Assembly (NCBI GenBank): GCA_028824575.1
Contig: JAPPDN010000249.1
Span: forward strand, 1 to 6,236
Reading direction: 5' to 3'
Length of the DNA: 6,236 nt
DNA from: Candidatus Poribacteria bacterium
GTDB taxonomy: Bacteria > Poribacteria > WGA-4E > WGA-3G
Part shown: positions 1-6,183 of the stretch, in pieces
How positions within the stretch are numbered: position 1 is the first letter of the stretch
Layout of the letters: the number at the start of each line of letters is the position of its first letter
The notes under the pieces: generated by a model
Told to the model about the DNA's origin: nothing
The model's database searches: none
The model's input: only the letters and a program-made list of their open reading frames with translations
Position numbers and translations under genes: made by a program

Positions 1-2
1 CA

Positions 3-2102
3 GAGGCACATACCGTCAATTGGCTTTCACTCGGTGGTGTTACGTTCTCTATGGGCTTCTACCTGGACAGTGTCACCGTAATCATGCTGATTGTTGTGAC
101 GCTCGTCAGTAGCCTCGTCCATATTTTCTCTATGGGCTACATGCACGGTGATCCGAGGTACCCGAGGTTCTTTGCATACCTATCGCTCTTTTCCTTCTCA
201 ATGCTCTTTCTGGTTGTATCGGACAACCTCCTCGGCATCTATATCGGTTGGGAACTCGTCGGACTCTGCTCTTATCTGCTCATCGGCTTCTGGTTTGAAA
301 AGGACTCCGCTGCGAATGCGTGTAAAAAGGCGTTTTTGACAACGCGCGTCGGTGATGTCGGCATGTTCATCGGTATGATGATGCTCTTCACCAAATTTCA
401 GACCCTCTCGCTCTACGGAGAAGGCGGCATTTTTGCCCTCGCCGTTTCCCAACTCACCACTGGCGATATGGTCTGGCTCTCTATTGCGGGTGTGCTCATC
501 TTTTGCGGTGCTATCGGTAAATCCGCACAGATGCCACTCCATACATGGCTCCCTGATGCTATGGAAGGTCCCACACCTGTCAGTGCATTGATTCACGCTG
601 CTACGATGGTCGCCGCTGGGGTCTACCTCACGGCTCGGATGTTCCCGATTTTGACAGAAACCTCGTCTCTGGTCATCGCTTATGTCGGTGGTATCACAGC
701 ACTCGTCGCTGCAACAATCGCTATCGTTCGGTTTGACATCAAGCGGGTCTTGGCGTATTCCACAATCAGTCAATTGGGATACATGATGTTGGCAATCGGT
801 GCAGGCAGCTATGTCGCGGGACTCTTTCACCTCACGACCCACGCTTTCTTCAAGGCACTGCTTTTCCTCGGTTCTGGAAGCGTCATTCACGCCTTCCACG
901 CCATGCACGCACACGGACACGATGATGAACACGGACATGAACATGAACATGGTGATAGCGATACACACGCACATGAACACGATCACGGCGACCACGATGC
1001 ACACGCACATGAACACGGTGAGGATCACGATTCAGGGCATATCCTCGGTTCTGAGATACCCCCCGACCAAGATATGCGAAACATGGGTGGACTCCGCCAC
1101 AAAATGCCGATTACTTTCATAACAATGCTCGTCGCAACACTATCTATCTCCGGTGTGCCGTTCATTTTCTCTGGATTCTGGAGTAAAGATAAAATTTTAG
1201 CGGGTGTGTTAGGACGGGCGATGGAATGGAACTCTGCCCATCACTATATCCTGTTCATAATAGCACTCTCTGCCGCAGGAATTACAGCGTTCTACATGTT
1301 CCGTCTGATCTTCATGACCTTTTTCGGTGAACCCCGCAATCAAGAGATGCACGACATGGCACACGAATCCCCGAGGTCAATGACTGTGCCGCTCATCGTC
1401 TTGGCAATACTGAGTTTTCCCGTTGTGAATACACTCTGGTTCAACAAAGACTATGTGAAACCACCACCGCAGCCACATCTTCACGCACCGCAACATGCAT
1501 ACCTCTCACCTGATAGTAAAACAGGTAGACAGGGGATTGCACTATCACTTTTTGGCGTGTCTGAAGCAGCCGCAGCTGAGGAAGAAGGTGGACACGGCAC
1601 AGATGGCACACACGCAGACGACGGACATCACGGACACGGTCCCGCACATACCATCGCAATGGTGCTATCTATCATCGTGGCGGGCTTAGGTATATTCCTC
1701 TCATGGCTGTTCTACCACAGGCGAACCTTGTCTGCTGAATCCGTCGCAACGACTTGCCGACCGCTCTACAACCTGTTCTGGCACAAATACTACTTCGATG
1801 AATTTTACGACGGTGTACTGGTCGCGCTGACAGTGTGGAAAGCACGGCTTTTTGCCCAATTCGATGGAAGTGTCGTTGATGGCATCGTCAACGGTGTTGG
1901 CTTTGTAACACGAGATCTGCTTGCTGCGTTCACAGGGGCTTTCGATAACCGCGTTGTTGACGGGATCGTCAATCGCGTTGCGCAAGTTACCTGGGCAATC
2001 GGTGGCAGAATCCGCCGTATTCAGACTGGCGCGATTCAAACCTATCTTTTCGTTGTGCTGGCTGGAATTGTATTGTTAATCTTAATTTTCCGGGCGTTGT
2101 AG
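3..2102 (+). CDS. nuoL: NADH-quinone oxidoreductase subunit L, 5'-partial
   Basis: This is the distal antiporter-like membrane subunit of complex I, which couples NADH oxidation by quinone to proton pumping. The reading frame is open to the left edge. The 16 residues before the ATG at 51 (EAHTVNWLSLGG and on) continue the family pattern, so that ATG is internal and the true start lies upstream, probably about 55-60 codons away by comparison with E. coli NuoL. Residues below are counted from the ATG at 51. Channel residues are E68 in GWELVGLCSY, K157 in GKSAQMPLHTWLPDA, the H260/H264/K268 series around HAFFKALLFLG, and K379 in FWSKDKIL. A hydrophobic helix at about 535-555 precedes the long amphipathic lateral helix (about 565-655), and a final membrane helix spans about 662-682. 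Two His-rich stretches (280-330 and 476-533) are unusual and enlarge the protein beyond the roughly 613 residues of E. coli NuoL. nuoM follows after 36 bases. Identity is near certain from the motifs and gene order. Confidence 0.97.
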   Translation, partial: EAHTVNWLSLGGVTFSMGFYLDSVTVIMLIVVTLVSSLVHIFSMGYMHGDPRYPRFFAYLSLFSFSMLFLVVSDNLLGIYIGWELVGLCSYLLIGFWFEKDSAANACKKAFLTTRVGDVGMFIGMMMLFTKFQTLSLYGEGGIFALAVSQLTTGDMVWLSIAGVLIFCGAIGKSAQMPLHTWLPDAMEGPTPVSALIHAATMVAAGVYLTARMFPILTETSSLVIAYVGGITALVAATIAIVRFDIKRVLAYSTISQLGYMMLAIGAGSYVAGLFHLTTHAFFKALLFLGSGSVIHAFHAMHAHGHDDEHGHEHEHGDSDTHAHEHDHGDHDAHAHEHGEDHDSGHILGSEIPPDQDMRNMGGLRHKMPITFITMLVATLSISGVPFIFSGFWSKDKILAGVLGRAMEWNSAHHYILFIIALSAAGITAFYMFRLIFMTFFGEPRNQEMHDMAHESPRSMTVPLIVLAILSFPVVNTLWFNKDYVKPPPQPHLHAPQHAYLSPDSKTGRQGIALSLFGVSEAAAAEEEGGHGTDGTHADDGHHGHGPAHTIAMVLSIIVAGLGIFLSWLFYHRRTLSAESVATTCRPLYNLFWHKYYFDEFYDGVLVALTVWKARLFAQFDGSVVDGIVNGVGFVTRDLLAAFTGAFDNRVVDGIVNRVAQVTWAIGGRIRRIQTGAIQTYLFVVLAGIVLLILIFRAL
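888..1040 (+). other. His-rich insertion within NuoL
   Basis: Codons 280-330, counted from the ATG at 51, encode 19 histidines in 51 residues, mixed with Asp, Glu, Gly and Ala. The stretch sits between the GSGSVIHA end of the HAFFK membrane helix and the conserved QDMRNMGGLR segment. In ordinary NuoL these two are separated by only a few residues. It is in frame and flanked by well-conserved sequence, so it is a loop insertion and not an assembly error. The HxHxH pattern resembles the metal-binding loops of zinc transporters, so divalent metal binding is a reasonable inference. The side of the membrane is not decided here. Confidence 0.85.
964..1017 (+). repeat. 18-bp direct repeat in the His-rich coding stretch
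   Basis: The 18 bases CACACGCACATGAACACG occur identically at 964-981 and 1000-1017, a period of 36 bases (12 codons). They encode repeated HAHEH segments. Exact identity at DNA level, including synonymous positions, suggests the His-rich loop grew by local tandem duplication. Confidence 0.8.
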
Positions 2103-2121
2103 CTGCCCTTTTGATGGGAGA

Positions 2122-2127
2122 AGGAGG
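2122..2127 (+). promoter_or_regulatory. Shine-Dalgarno site for nuoM
   Basis: A full AGGAGG lies 11 bases before the ATG at 2139, in the 36-base gap after nuoL. It fixes that ATG as the nuoM start. Confidence 0.85.
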
Positions 2128-2138
2128 ATTCCCACGAG

Positions 2139-3665
2139 ATGTTATTGTCCCTAATGATTTTTATCCCGTTGCTTGGGATGGTTGTTGTTTTACTGCTGCC
2201 GCGCGAATCGGAGGAACTGGTTAAACGCGTTACGCTCCTTTTTACGCTCATTCCGCTTGCACTCGCAGTATATCTATTTATATCTTACGACCGATCAACT
2301 GCAGGAACACAGTATGTCGTCAATGCACCTTGGATTGAAGCATTCAATATCCAGTATCACATCGGTATTGATGGTCTCAGCGTGACGTTATTGCTTCTAA
2401 CGGCACTCCTTGGTCCGATCTGTGTTATCGCATCGTGGCGCAACATTGAAAAGGGCATCAAGGCATATATGGCTCTGTTTTTGCTGCTTGAGACAGGGAT
2501 GCTCGGTTTCTTCGCTGCGTTAGACCTTTTCTTGTTCTACGTCTTCTTTGAACTCACACTCTTGCCGATGTATTTCCTGATCGGTGTCTGGGGGGGACCG
2601 CGCCGCGAATACGCTGCGATTAAATTTTTCCTCTACACCCTCTTCGGTAGTGTGCTAATGCTGGTAGCGATGATAGCTGTCTACCTCAATAGCAATATCG
2701 TTAATGGAGTGGCTGAAGGCTTGCGAACATTTGATATTCCGACACTCATCACATTAGCCGCTACACAAGGACATGCCCTCGCCGATCCAGACTTTCAAAT
2801 GTGGGTATTTGTCGGTTTCTTTATCGGGTTTGCCGTTAAGGTGCCGATCTTCCCCTTCCATACATGGCTCCCCGATGCACACGTCGAAGCCCCCACAGCC
2901 ATCAGCGTTATCCTCGCAGGCATCCTCCTAAAGATGGGGACTTATGGATTGGTTCGAGTGAACATGGCGATGTTCCCACAAGGCTTAGATCATTTTACCA
3001 GCGGGACAGGTTTCTGGGGCAATAGTCTCGCGCTGCTTGGGTTCATTAACATCGTCTACGGATCCTTCTGTGCATTGGCACAAACCGATTTTAAGAAACT
3101 CGTCGCGTATTCCAGTATCGGACACATGGGTTTCGTCATCTTGGGACTTGCCTCAGGAAATGCCAACGGTATCACAGGCGCGATCCTCCAGATGTTTAAC
3201 CACGGTGTTATCAGTGCGATGCTCTTCCTACTCGTCGGTGTCCTCTACGACCGGGCACACCACCGTGAAATCAACGGCTTCGGCGGGCTGGGAACCAGAA
3301 TGCCCATCTATACCGGCATCACGACGCTCGCGTTTATGGCTTCTTTAGGGTTGCCCGGCTTGAGTGGATTCGTCGGAGAGGCACTCTCCCTACTCGGTGC
3401 CTATGATAAATTCAAGTTCTTGACCATCTTGTCCACAATAGGTATTGTTGTCGGGGCCGCATATTTCCTCTGGACACTTCAACGGGTCTTCTTAGGGACA
3501 CTCAATCCCAAATACGAAGAACTCCCAGAAATCAACGGACGTGAAATTCTGACTCTTGTACCTCTCGGCATCTTAACCATCGTGCTCGGTGTCTGGCCCA
3601 ACTTCGCCATTGACATGTTCAGAGAATCGGTTACTAACCTCATAGACGTCCTGAACGCGATATAG
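2139..3665 (+). CDS. nuoM: NADH-quinone oxidoreductase subunit M
   Basis: This is the middle antiporter-like subunit of the complex I membrane arm, between NuoL and NuoN, and forms one of the proton pathways. It has 508 residues, about the usual length for the family. Visible motifs are FFELTLLPMYFLIGVWGG with the channel Glu at E138, FAVKVPIFPFHTWLPDAHVE with K234, the helix SVILAGILLKMGTYGLVR with K265, the LVAYSSIGHMGFV segment at about 321-333, the FNHGVISAMLFL helix at about 353-364, and GLPGLSGFVGEALSL with E414, equivalent to E. coli E407. All four canonical charged residues are therefore present. Polytopic membrane segments run through the whole length and there is no cleavable signal peptide. 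The start is supported by the AGGAGG at 2122-2127. Its stop codon overlaps the nuoN Shine-Dalgarno site, consistent with co-transcription and coupled translation. No frame breaks are seen. Confidence 0.98.
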   Translation: MLLSLMIFIPLLGMVVVLLLPRESEELVKRVTLLFTLIPLALAVYLFISYDRSTAGTQYVVNAPWIEAFNIQYHIGIDGLSVTLLLLTALLGPICVIASWRNIEKGIKAYMALFLLLETGMLGFFAALDLFLFYVFFELTLLPMYFLIGVWGGPRREYAAIKFFLYTLFGSVLMLVAMIAVYLNSNIVNGVAEGLRTFDIPTLITLAATQGHALADPDFQMWVFVGFFIGFAVKVPIFPFHTWLPDAHVEAPTAISVILAGILLKMGTYGLVRVNMAMFPQGLDHFTSGTGFWGNSLALLGFINIVYGSFCALAQTDFKKLVAYSSIGHMGFVILGLASGNANGITGAILQMFNHGVISAMLFLLVGVLYDRAHHREINGFGGLGTRMPIYTGITTLAFMASLGLPGLSGFVGEALSLLGAYDKFKFLTILSTIGIVVGAAYFLWTLQRVFLGTLNPKYEELPEINGREILTLVPLGILTIVLGVWPNFAIDMFRESVTNLIDVLNAI

Positions 3666-3669
3666 GAGG
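3664..3669 (+). promoter_or_regulatory. Shine-Dalgarno site for nuoN, overlapping the nuoM stop
   Basis: AGGAGG begins inside the TAG stop codon of nuoM (3663-3665). The spacing to the nuoN ATG at 3686 is 16 bases, longer than the usual 5-11. No alternative in-frame ATG, GTG or TTG lies between them, and no better site sits nearer the ATG. The overlap suggests that ribosomes ending nuoM translation feed nuoN initiation. Confidence 0.7.
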
Positions 3670-3685
3670 TTCGAGCAAAGAAAGT

Positions 3686-5176
3686 ATGCAACCCTTAAGC
3701 AACATTGAAAGCCTCCTCTATTTCAGCCCGGAAATCCTACTTGTAATTTTTGCTGCTGCCGTTATTATCCTTGACCTCGTTGTGAAAAACAGGGAAAGTG
3801 CCGCTGTTGCACACCTCTCCCTTGTTGGGTGTCTTTGTACATTTGCCGCTGTCCTTTTCACACACTTCTCATTCGGTGATGAAGGCCCTGTTTCCCTCTT
3901 TTTGGGGATGATCCGACTTGATGTATTTTCCACCTTTTTCAAGATTCTGCTCCTGCTTGCGACCACTGCAACGATCCTCTTCTCCCTCCGTTCTGAGGAA
4001 CTCGACACACGCTTGAAAGGTGAATACTACGCACTTTTGTTAGCCATCACCCTCGGTATGTTCCTCATGGCATCGTCAACGAATCTGTTGATGATATTCA
4101 TCTCGCTGGAGACGGTAAGCCTTACCTCTTATATTCTCGCTGGGTTCTTGACGCATAGCCCCCGTTCAAGTGAAGCCGCGTTCAAATACATCACGTATGG
4201 TGCAGTTGCATCCGGAACAATGCTTTTCGGGCTTTCTCTCGTGTTTGGAATGACAGGCACAGGGGATCTGGCGCAAATTGCCGGACGACTCACAGAACTC
4301 CTCGCAGCCGGAGATATAGCACCGCTCGCCGTACTAATTGCGATAACTTTTGTCCTCGCAGGTGTCGGCTATAAGATAGCATCTGTACCGTTTCACATGT
4401 GGTCCCCTGACGTTTACGAAGGCGCACCTATCCCGATAACCGCTTTCTTATCCGTTGCCTCAAAATCCGCAGGGTTTGCACTGTTCATCAGGTTTTTCTA
4501 TACCGGATTCAGTGCCTCCGGACTCATGGAAGCCGTTGACTGGTCCTTCATGTTGGCGATCATCTCTGCATTGACGATGACTGTTGGAAATCTCGCAGCC
4601 CTTCCCCAACAAAATGTGAAACGTCTATTGGCGTATTCAAGCATCGCACACGGTGGTTACCTCTTGATGGGCGGCGTTCTGCTCTCCTCCGAAGGTGTCG
4701 GGGCGATTCTCTTCTACCTTGTCGTCTACCTCTTTATGAACCTGGGGGCATTTTATGTTGTTGTCCTCGTCGCGAATGAGGTCGGAAGTGAAATGATCGA
4801 CGGGTATCGCGGTCTCAGTTCACGCGCTCCGTTAGTCGCTGTTGCAATGATGATCTTCCTCTTTTCACTAACTGGGATTCCACCGTTCGCAGGATTCTTC
4901 GGAAAATGGATCCTCTTCACCGCCGTCCTTGAACAGGGATATTATTGGCTCGCACTTGTCGGTTTGCTAAACAGCGTGGTCTCACTCTACTATTATGCCC
5001 GCATTGTGAAAGCAATGTTTTTTGAAGATGCAGGCGAGGAAACCGATCGCGTCTCTTTCTCTACCGGCACCTTTGCATTGCTGAGCGTATTCGTTATCCC
5101 AACGATTTTTATCGGATTCCTGAATATTTTCTATACCTTCTCCAACATCTCAGTCTCTGTGATGCCAATGCAGTAG
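3686..5176 (+). CDS. nuoN: NADH-quinone oxidoreductase subunit N
   Basis: This is the third antiporter-like subunit of the complex I membrane arm, the one nearest the quinone-binding domain of the three. It has 496 residues, a normal length (E. coli NuoN is about 485). Key motifs are FISLETVSLTSYILAGF with channel E142, GYKIASVPFHMWSPDVYEGAP with K230, FLSVASKSAGFALFIRFF with K260, VKRLLAYSSIAHGGYLLMG at about 311-329, and LTGIPPFAGFFGKWILF with K407 at the TM12-type position, where NuoM has Glu. This Lys is the expected family difference and separates NuoN from NuoM. The protein is hydrophobic throughout, starting with a membrane helix at about residues 14-33. It is the last gene of the operon, since the following 368 bases carry no gene. 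The start is the only plausible one after the AGGAGG at 3664-3669. No truncation or frameshift is visible. Confidence 0.97.
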   Translation: MQPLSNIESLLYFSPEILLVIFAAAVIILDLVVKNRESAAVAHLSLVGCLCTFAAVLFTHFSFGDEGPVSLFLGMIRLDVFSTFFKILLLLATTATILFSLRSEELDTRLKGEYYALLLAITLGMFLMASSTNLLMIFISLETVSLTSYILAGFLTHSPRSSEAAFKYITYGAVASGTMLFGLSLVFGMTGTGDLAQIAGRLTELLAAGDIAPLAVLIAITFVLAGVGYKIASVPFHMWSPDVYEGAPIPITAFLSVASKSAGFALFIRFFYTGFSASGLMEAVDWSFMLAIISALTMTVGNLAALPQQNVKRLLAYSSIAHGGYLLMGGVLLSSEGVGAILFYLVVYLFMNLGAFYVVVLVANEVGSEMIDGYRGLSSRAPLVAVAMMIFLFSLTGIPPFAGFFGKWILFTAVLEQGYYWLALVGLLNSVVSLYYYARIVKAMFFEDAGEETDRVSFSTGTFALLSVFVIPTIFIGFLNIFYTFSNISVSVMPMQ

Positions 5177-5250
5177 ACTGTCAACTCGTCAGGGACATTT
5201 AGTTTTATAGGACTTATGCATTTCCTCTTAAAGTCCCCCTGATAAGGGGC

Positions 5251-5305
5251 GGGGAATGCCCATAAGGCATTCATACCCGGGGAAGCCCACACGGGCTTCA
5301 TACCG
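5251..5305. repeat. Tandem pair of hairpin units inside the MITE-like element
   Basis: Two imperfect copies of a 27-28 base unit sit head to tail at 5251-5278 and 5279-5305. Each starts with GGGGAA, forms a perfect 7-bp stem and ends with TTCATACC. The stems are GAATGCC/GGCATTC (5254-5260 with 5266-5272, 5-base loop) and GAAGCCC/GGGCTTC (5282-5288 with 5293-5299, 4-base loop). The stem sequences differ between copies while complementarity is kept, which is the pattern of compensatory change. A shorter hairpin, CCCCT-GATA-AGGGG (5236-5249), precedes them. These stems may also weaken read-through from nuoN, although no T-run follows. Confidence 0.75.
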
Positions 5306-5339
5306 TTGATTCTGATTCTTTAGGGGGTTTAAAACTACA

Positions 5340-5364
5340 AAATTTACCATCGCGTGCTAAATTT
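5340..5364. repeat. Subterminal AT-rich inverted repeat
   Basis: AAATTTA (5340-5346) and TAAATTT (5358-5364) form a 7-bp stem with an 11-base loop, abutting the right terminal inverted repeat of the MITE-like element. It may contribute to the folded structure of the element. Its AT-only stem is weak. Confidence 0.45.
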
Positions 5365-5415
5365 GCGTAAGTCCTGTTTTACATACTTATTTGATGGATG
5401 TGTCCACCTTGCTGC

Positions 5416-5440
5416 TGTAGGAGCGAGGTGTGCTCGCGAT
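5416..5440. repeat. REP-like palindrome
   Basis: A TGTAGGA lead-in is followed by GCGAG (5423-5427), a 5-base loop GTGTG and CTCGC (5433-5437), ending in GAT. The layout recalls the REP sequences of Pseudomonas (TGTAGGAGCGAG followed by CTCGCGAT). That is a resemblance only, based on memory. It lies outside the MITE-like element, 22 bases upstream of the -35 box. REP status needs multiple genomic copies, which cannot be seen here. Confidence 0.45.
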
Positions 5441-5462
5441 ATAGCGAACTCTGAAAAAAAGG

Positions 5463-5491
5463 TTGACAACGCAACGCACTTAAGGTATACT
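5463..5491 (+). promoter_or_regulatory. Sigma70-type promoter for the nuclease-like gene
   Basis: A perfect -35 TTGACA (5463-5468) and a -10 TATACT (5486-5491, one mismatch to TATAAT) are separated by exactly 17 bases. A run of seven A residues (5454-5460) just upstream could act as a proximal UP element. Transcription would begin near 5498, giving a leader of about 47 bases to the ATG at 5545. This makes the gene its own transcription unit, separate from nuo. Confidence 0.8.
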
Positions 5492-5500
5492 TAAAAGTGC
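5476..5500. promoter_or_regulatory. Operator-like dyad over the -10 box
   Basis: GCACTT (5476-5481) and AAGTGC (5495-5500) are perfect inverted arms 13 bases apart. Nested inside them, TTAAG (5480-5484) and CTTAA (5490-5494) form a second dyad with a 5-base spacer. Both straddle the -10 box and reach the likely start of transcription, where a repressor dimer could block RNA polymerase. No regulator gene is in the window, so the function is inferred. Confidence 0.4.
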
Positions 5501-5529
5501 ACAACACGCATTAGTTGCAGGCGCGAATT

Positions 5530-5534
5530 GAGGA
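5530..5534 (+). promoter_or_regulatory. Ribosome-binding site deciding the ATG start at 5545
   Basis: GAGGA lies 10 bases before the ATG at 5545. The in-frame TTG at 5515 has no comparable site and would leave a leader of only about 17 bases, so the ATG is preferred. Confidence 0.6.
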
Positions 5535-5544
5535 TTTTGCCATA

Positions 5545-6150
5545 ATGAGTTATAGCAATTTCACCTTGGAATCAGTCGTAACAAAGTTTGAATTGGAGAA
5601 GACTGAATCCATAGGCCTCTTTTCTGAAATAGAACCAATTACCCCGAGTGATTATCTCACAGCAGGGCTAGCGAAAAAGGTGCCCTTGGCGGCCGCAATC
5701 GGGACTGAAAAGGCACGCTCTGAACTTATTGTTGCTGATATCCTTGTCGAACTCTGTGAAAAGTTCGATTATCGGATCAGTTTTTTTTCGGGAATCGACT
5801 TTAATGTTGATTTTGAAAACGATTTAACAGGCGTTTGCGATTTTTTGATCAGTCTGTCACCGGGACAACTTTTTTTGGAAGAACCTGTCATCGCCCTTGT
5901 TGAAGCAAAAAATACGGATATGAAGCTTGGATTCGGGCAATGTGTTGCCGAAATGATCGCCGCACAACGTTTCAATCAGGAAAAAGGGAACGATATCCCG
6001 TGCGTATATGGTGCCACGACAACAGGAGTCGATTGGCAGTTCCTCAAATTGGAGGAAAAGAATTTACAGATCGATATTGCAATCTATCCAATCCAGCAAA
6101 GCGATAAAATTCTTGGTATCCTCTCCGGTATGGTAAACCAAAGTGCCTAA
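5545..6150 (+). CDS. PD-(D/E)XK nuclease-like protein of unknown role
   Basis: This is a 201-residue soluble protein with no signal peptide or membrane segment. The residue pattern fits the PD-(D/E)XK nuclease core: E60 in the helix ARSELIVADILVEL, D99 in TGVCDFLIS, then E120 and K122 in VIALVEAKNTD, and Q132 at the start of the next helix, GQCVAEMIAAQRFNQ. The following IPCVYGATTTGVDWQFLKLE segment looks like the late core strands. The order helix-Glu, strand-Asp, strand-ExK, helix-Gln is that of the family, including the N-terminal domain of type I restriction R subunits, and all catalytic positions are present. The N-terminal 50 residues are not recognised. From memory, similar stand-alone proteins of about 200 residues occur in cyanobacteria, without known function. 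No methyltransferase, helicase, antitoxin or transposase partner is adjacent, so restriction, repair and mobile-element roles all remain open. It has its own promoter at 5463-5491. An in-frame TTG at 5515 would add 10 residues but is less likely. Confidence 0.75.
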   Translation: MSYSNFTLESVVTKFELEKTESIGLFSEIEPITPSDYLTAGLAKKVPLAAAIGTEKARSELIVADILVELCEKFDYRISFFSGIDFNVDFENDLTGVCDFLISLSPGQLFLEEPVIALVEAKNTDMKLGFGQCVAEMIAAQRFNQEKGNDIPCVYGATTTGVDWQFLKLEEKNLQIDIAIYPIQQSDKILGILSGMVNQSA

Positions 6151-6183
6151 AAACAGCGCACGGCTACCATATTTTAGTATTAA

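Larger units (their letters stand above)
5209..5375. mobile_element. MITE-like non-coding element, 167 bp
   Basis: The ends are AGGACTTATGCA (5209-5220) and TGCGTAAGTCCT (5364-5375), inverted repeats matching at 11 of 12 positions. The element is flanked by GTTTTAT (5202-5208) and GTTTTAC (5376-5382), a possible 7-bp target duplication with one mismatch. Subterminal arms also pair: TTAAAGTCCCCCT (5228-5240) against AGGGGGTTTAAA (5322-5333), allowing for two unpaired bases. It has no coding capacity, so any movement would need a transposase supplied from elsewhere. From memory, GGACTTACGCA-type ends are common on small elements in cyanobacteria and Poribacteria-like genomes, but the family and copy number cannot be checked here. 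A purely structural repeat is the alternative. Confidence 0.6.
5177..5544. other. Intergenic region rich in palindromes, no gene
   Basis: This 368-base gap between nuoN and the nuclease-like gene holds no convincing open reading frame. In order it contains a MITE-like element (5209-5375), a REP-like palindrome (5416-5440), an A-tract (5454-5460), a sigma70-type promoter (5463-5491) and a ribosome-binding site (5530-5534). No stem followed directly by a T-run is present, so the nuo operon has no textbook intrinsic terminator here. Confidence 0.8.

Noticed and set aside
51..53. ATG at 51 as the nuoL start
   Set aside because: The frame is open to the left edge and the preceding residues fit NuoL. 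A start here would remove the first membrane helices.
198..1028. A 276-codon open frame on the minus strand inside nuoL
   Set aside because: It is antisense to the clear NuoL coding frame, rich in Cys/His/Val low-complexity produced by the His-rich codons, and has no recognisable domain.
5177..5208. Possible terminator just after nuoN (TGTC...GACA followed by TTTAGTTTTAT)
   Set aside because: The stem has only 4 bp with an 11-base loop, and the T-run is broken. It is too weak to call.
5251..5305. CRISPR-like reading of the two tandem units
   Set aside because: There are only two units of 27-28 bases, with no spacers between them and divergent stems. They are a hairpin repeat, not an array.
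5515..5544. TTG at 5515 as the start of the nuclease-like gene
   Set aside because: It has no ribosome-binding site, lies within about 17 bases of the predicted transcription start, and the ATG at 5545 has GAGGA at a good distance.
6151..6183. A dedicated promoter for the tRNA gene (TAGTAT at 6175-6180 as -10)
   Set aside because: There is no acceptable -35 box at 16-18 bases upstream. The tRNA may be read from the upstream promoter, but this is not shown.
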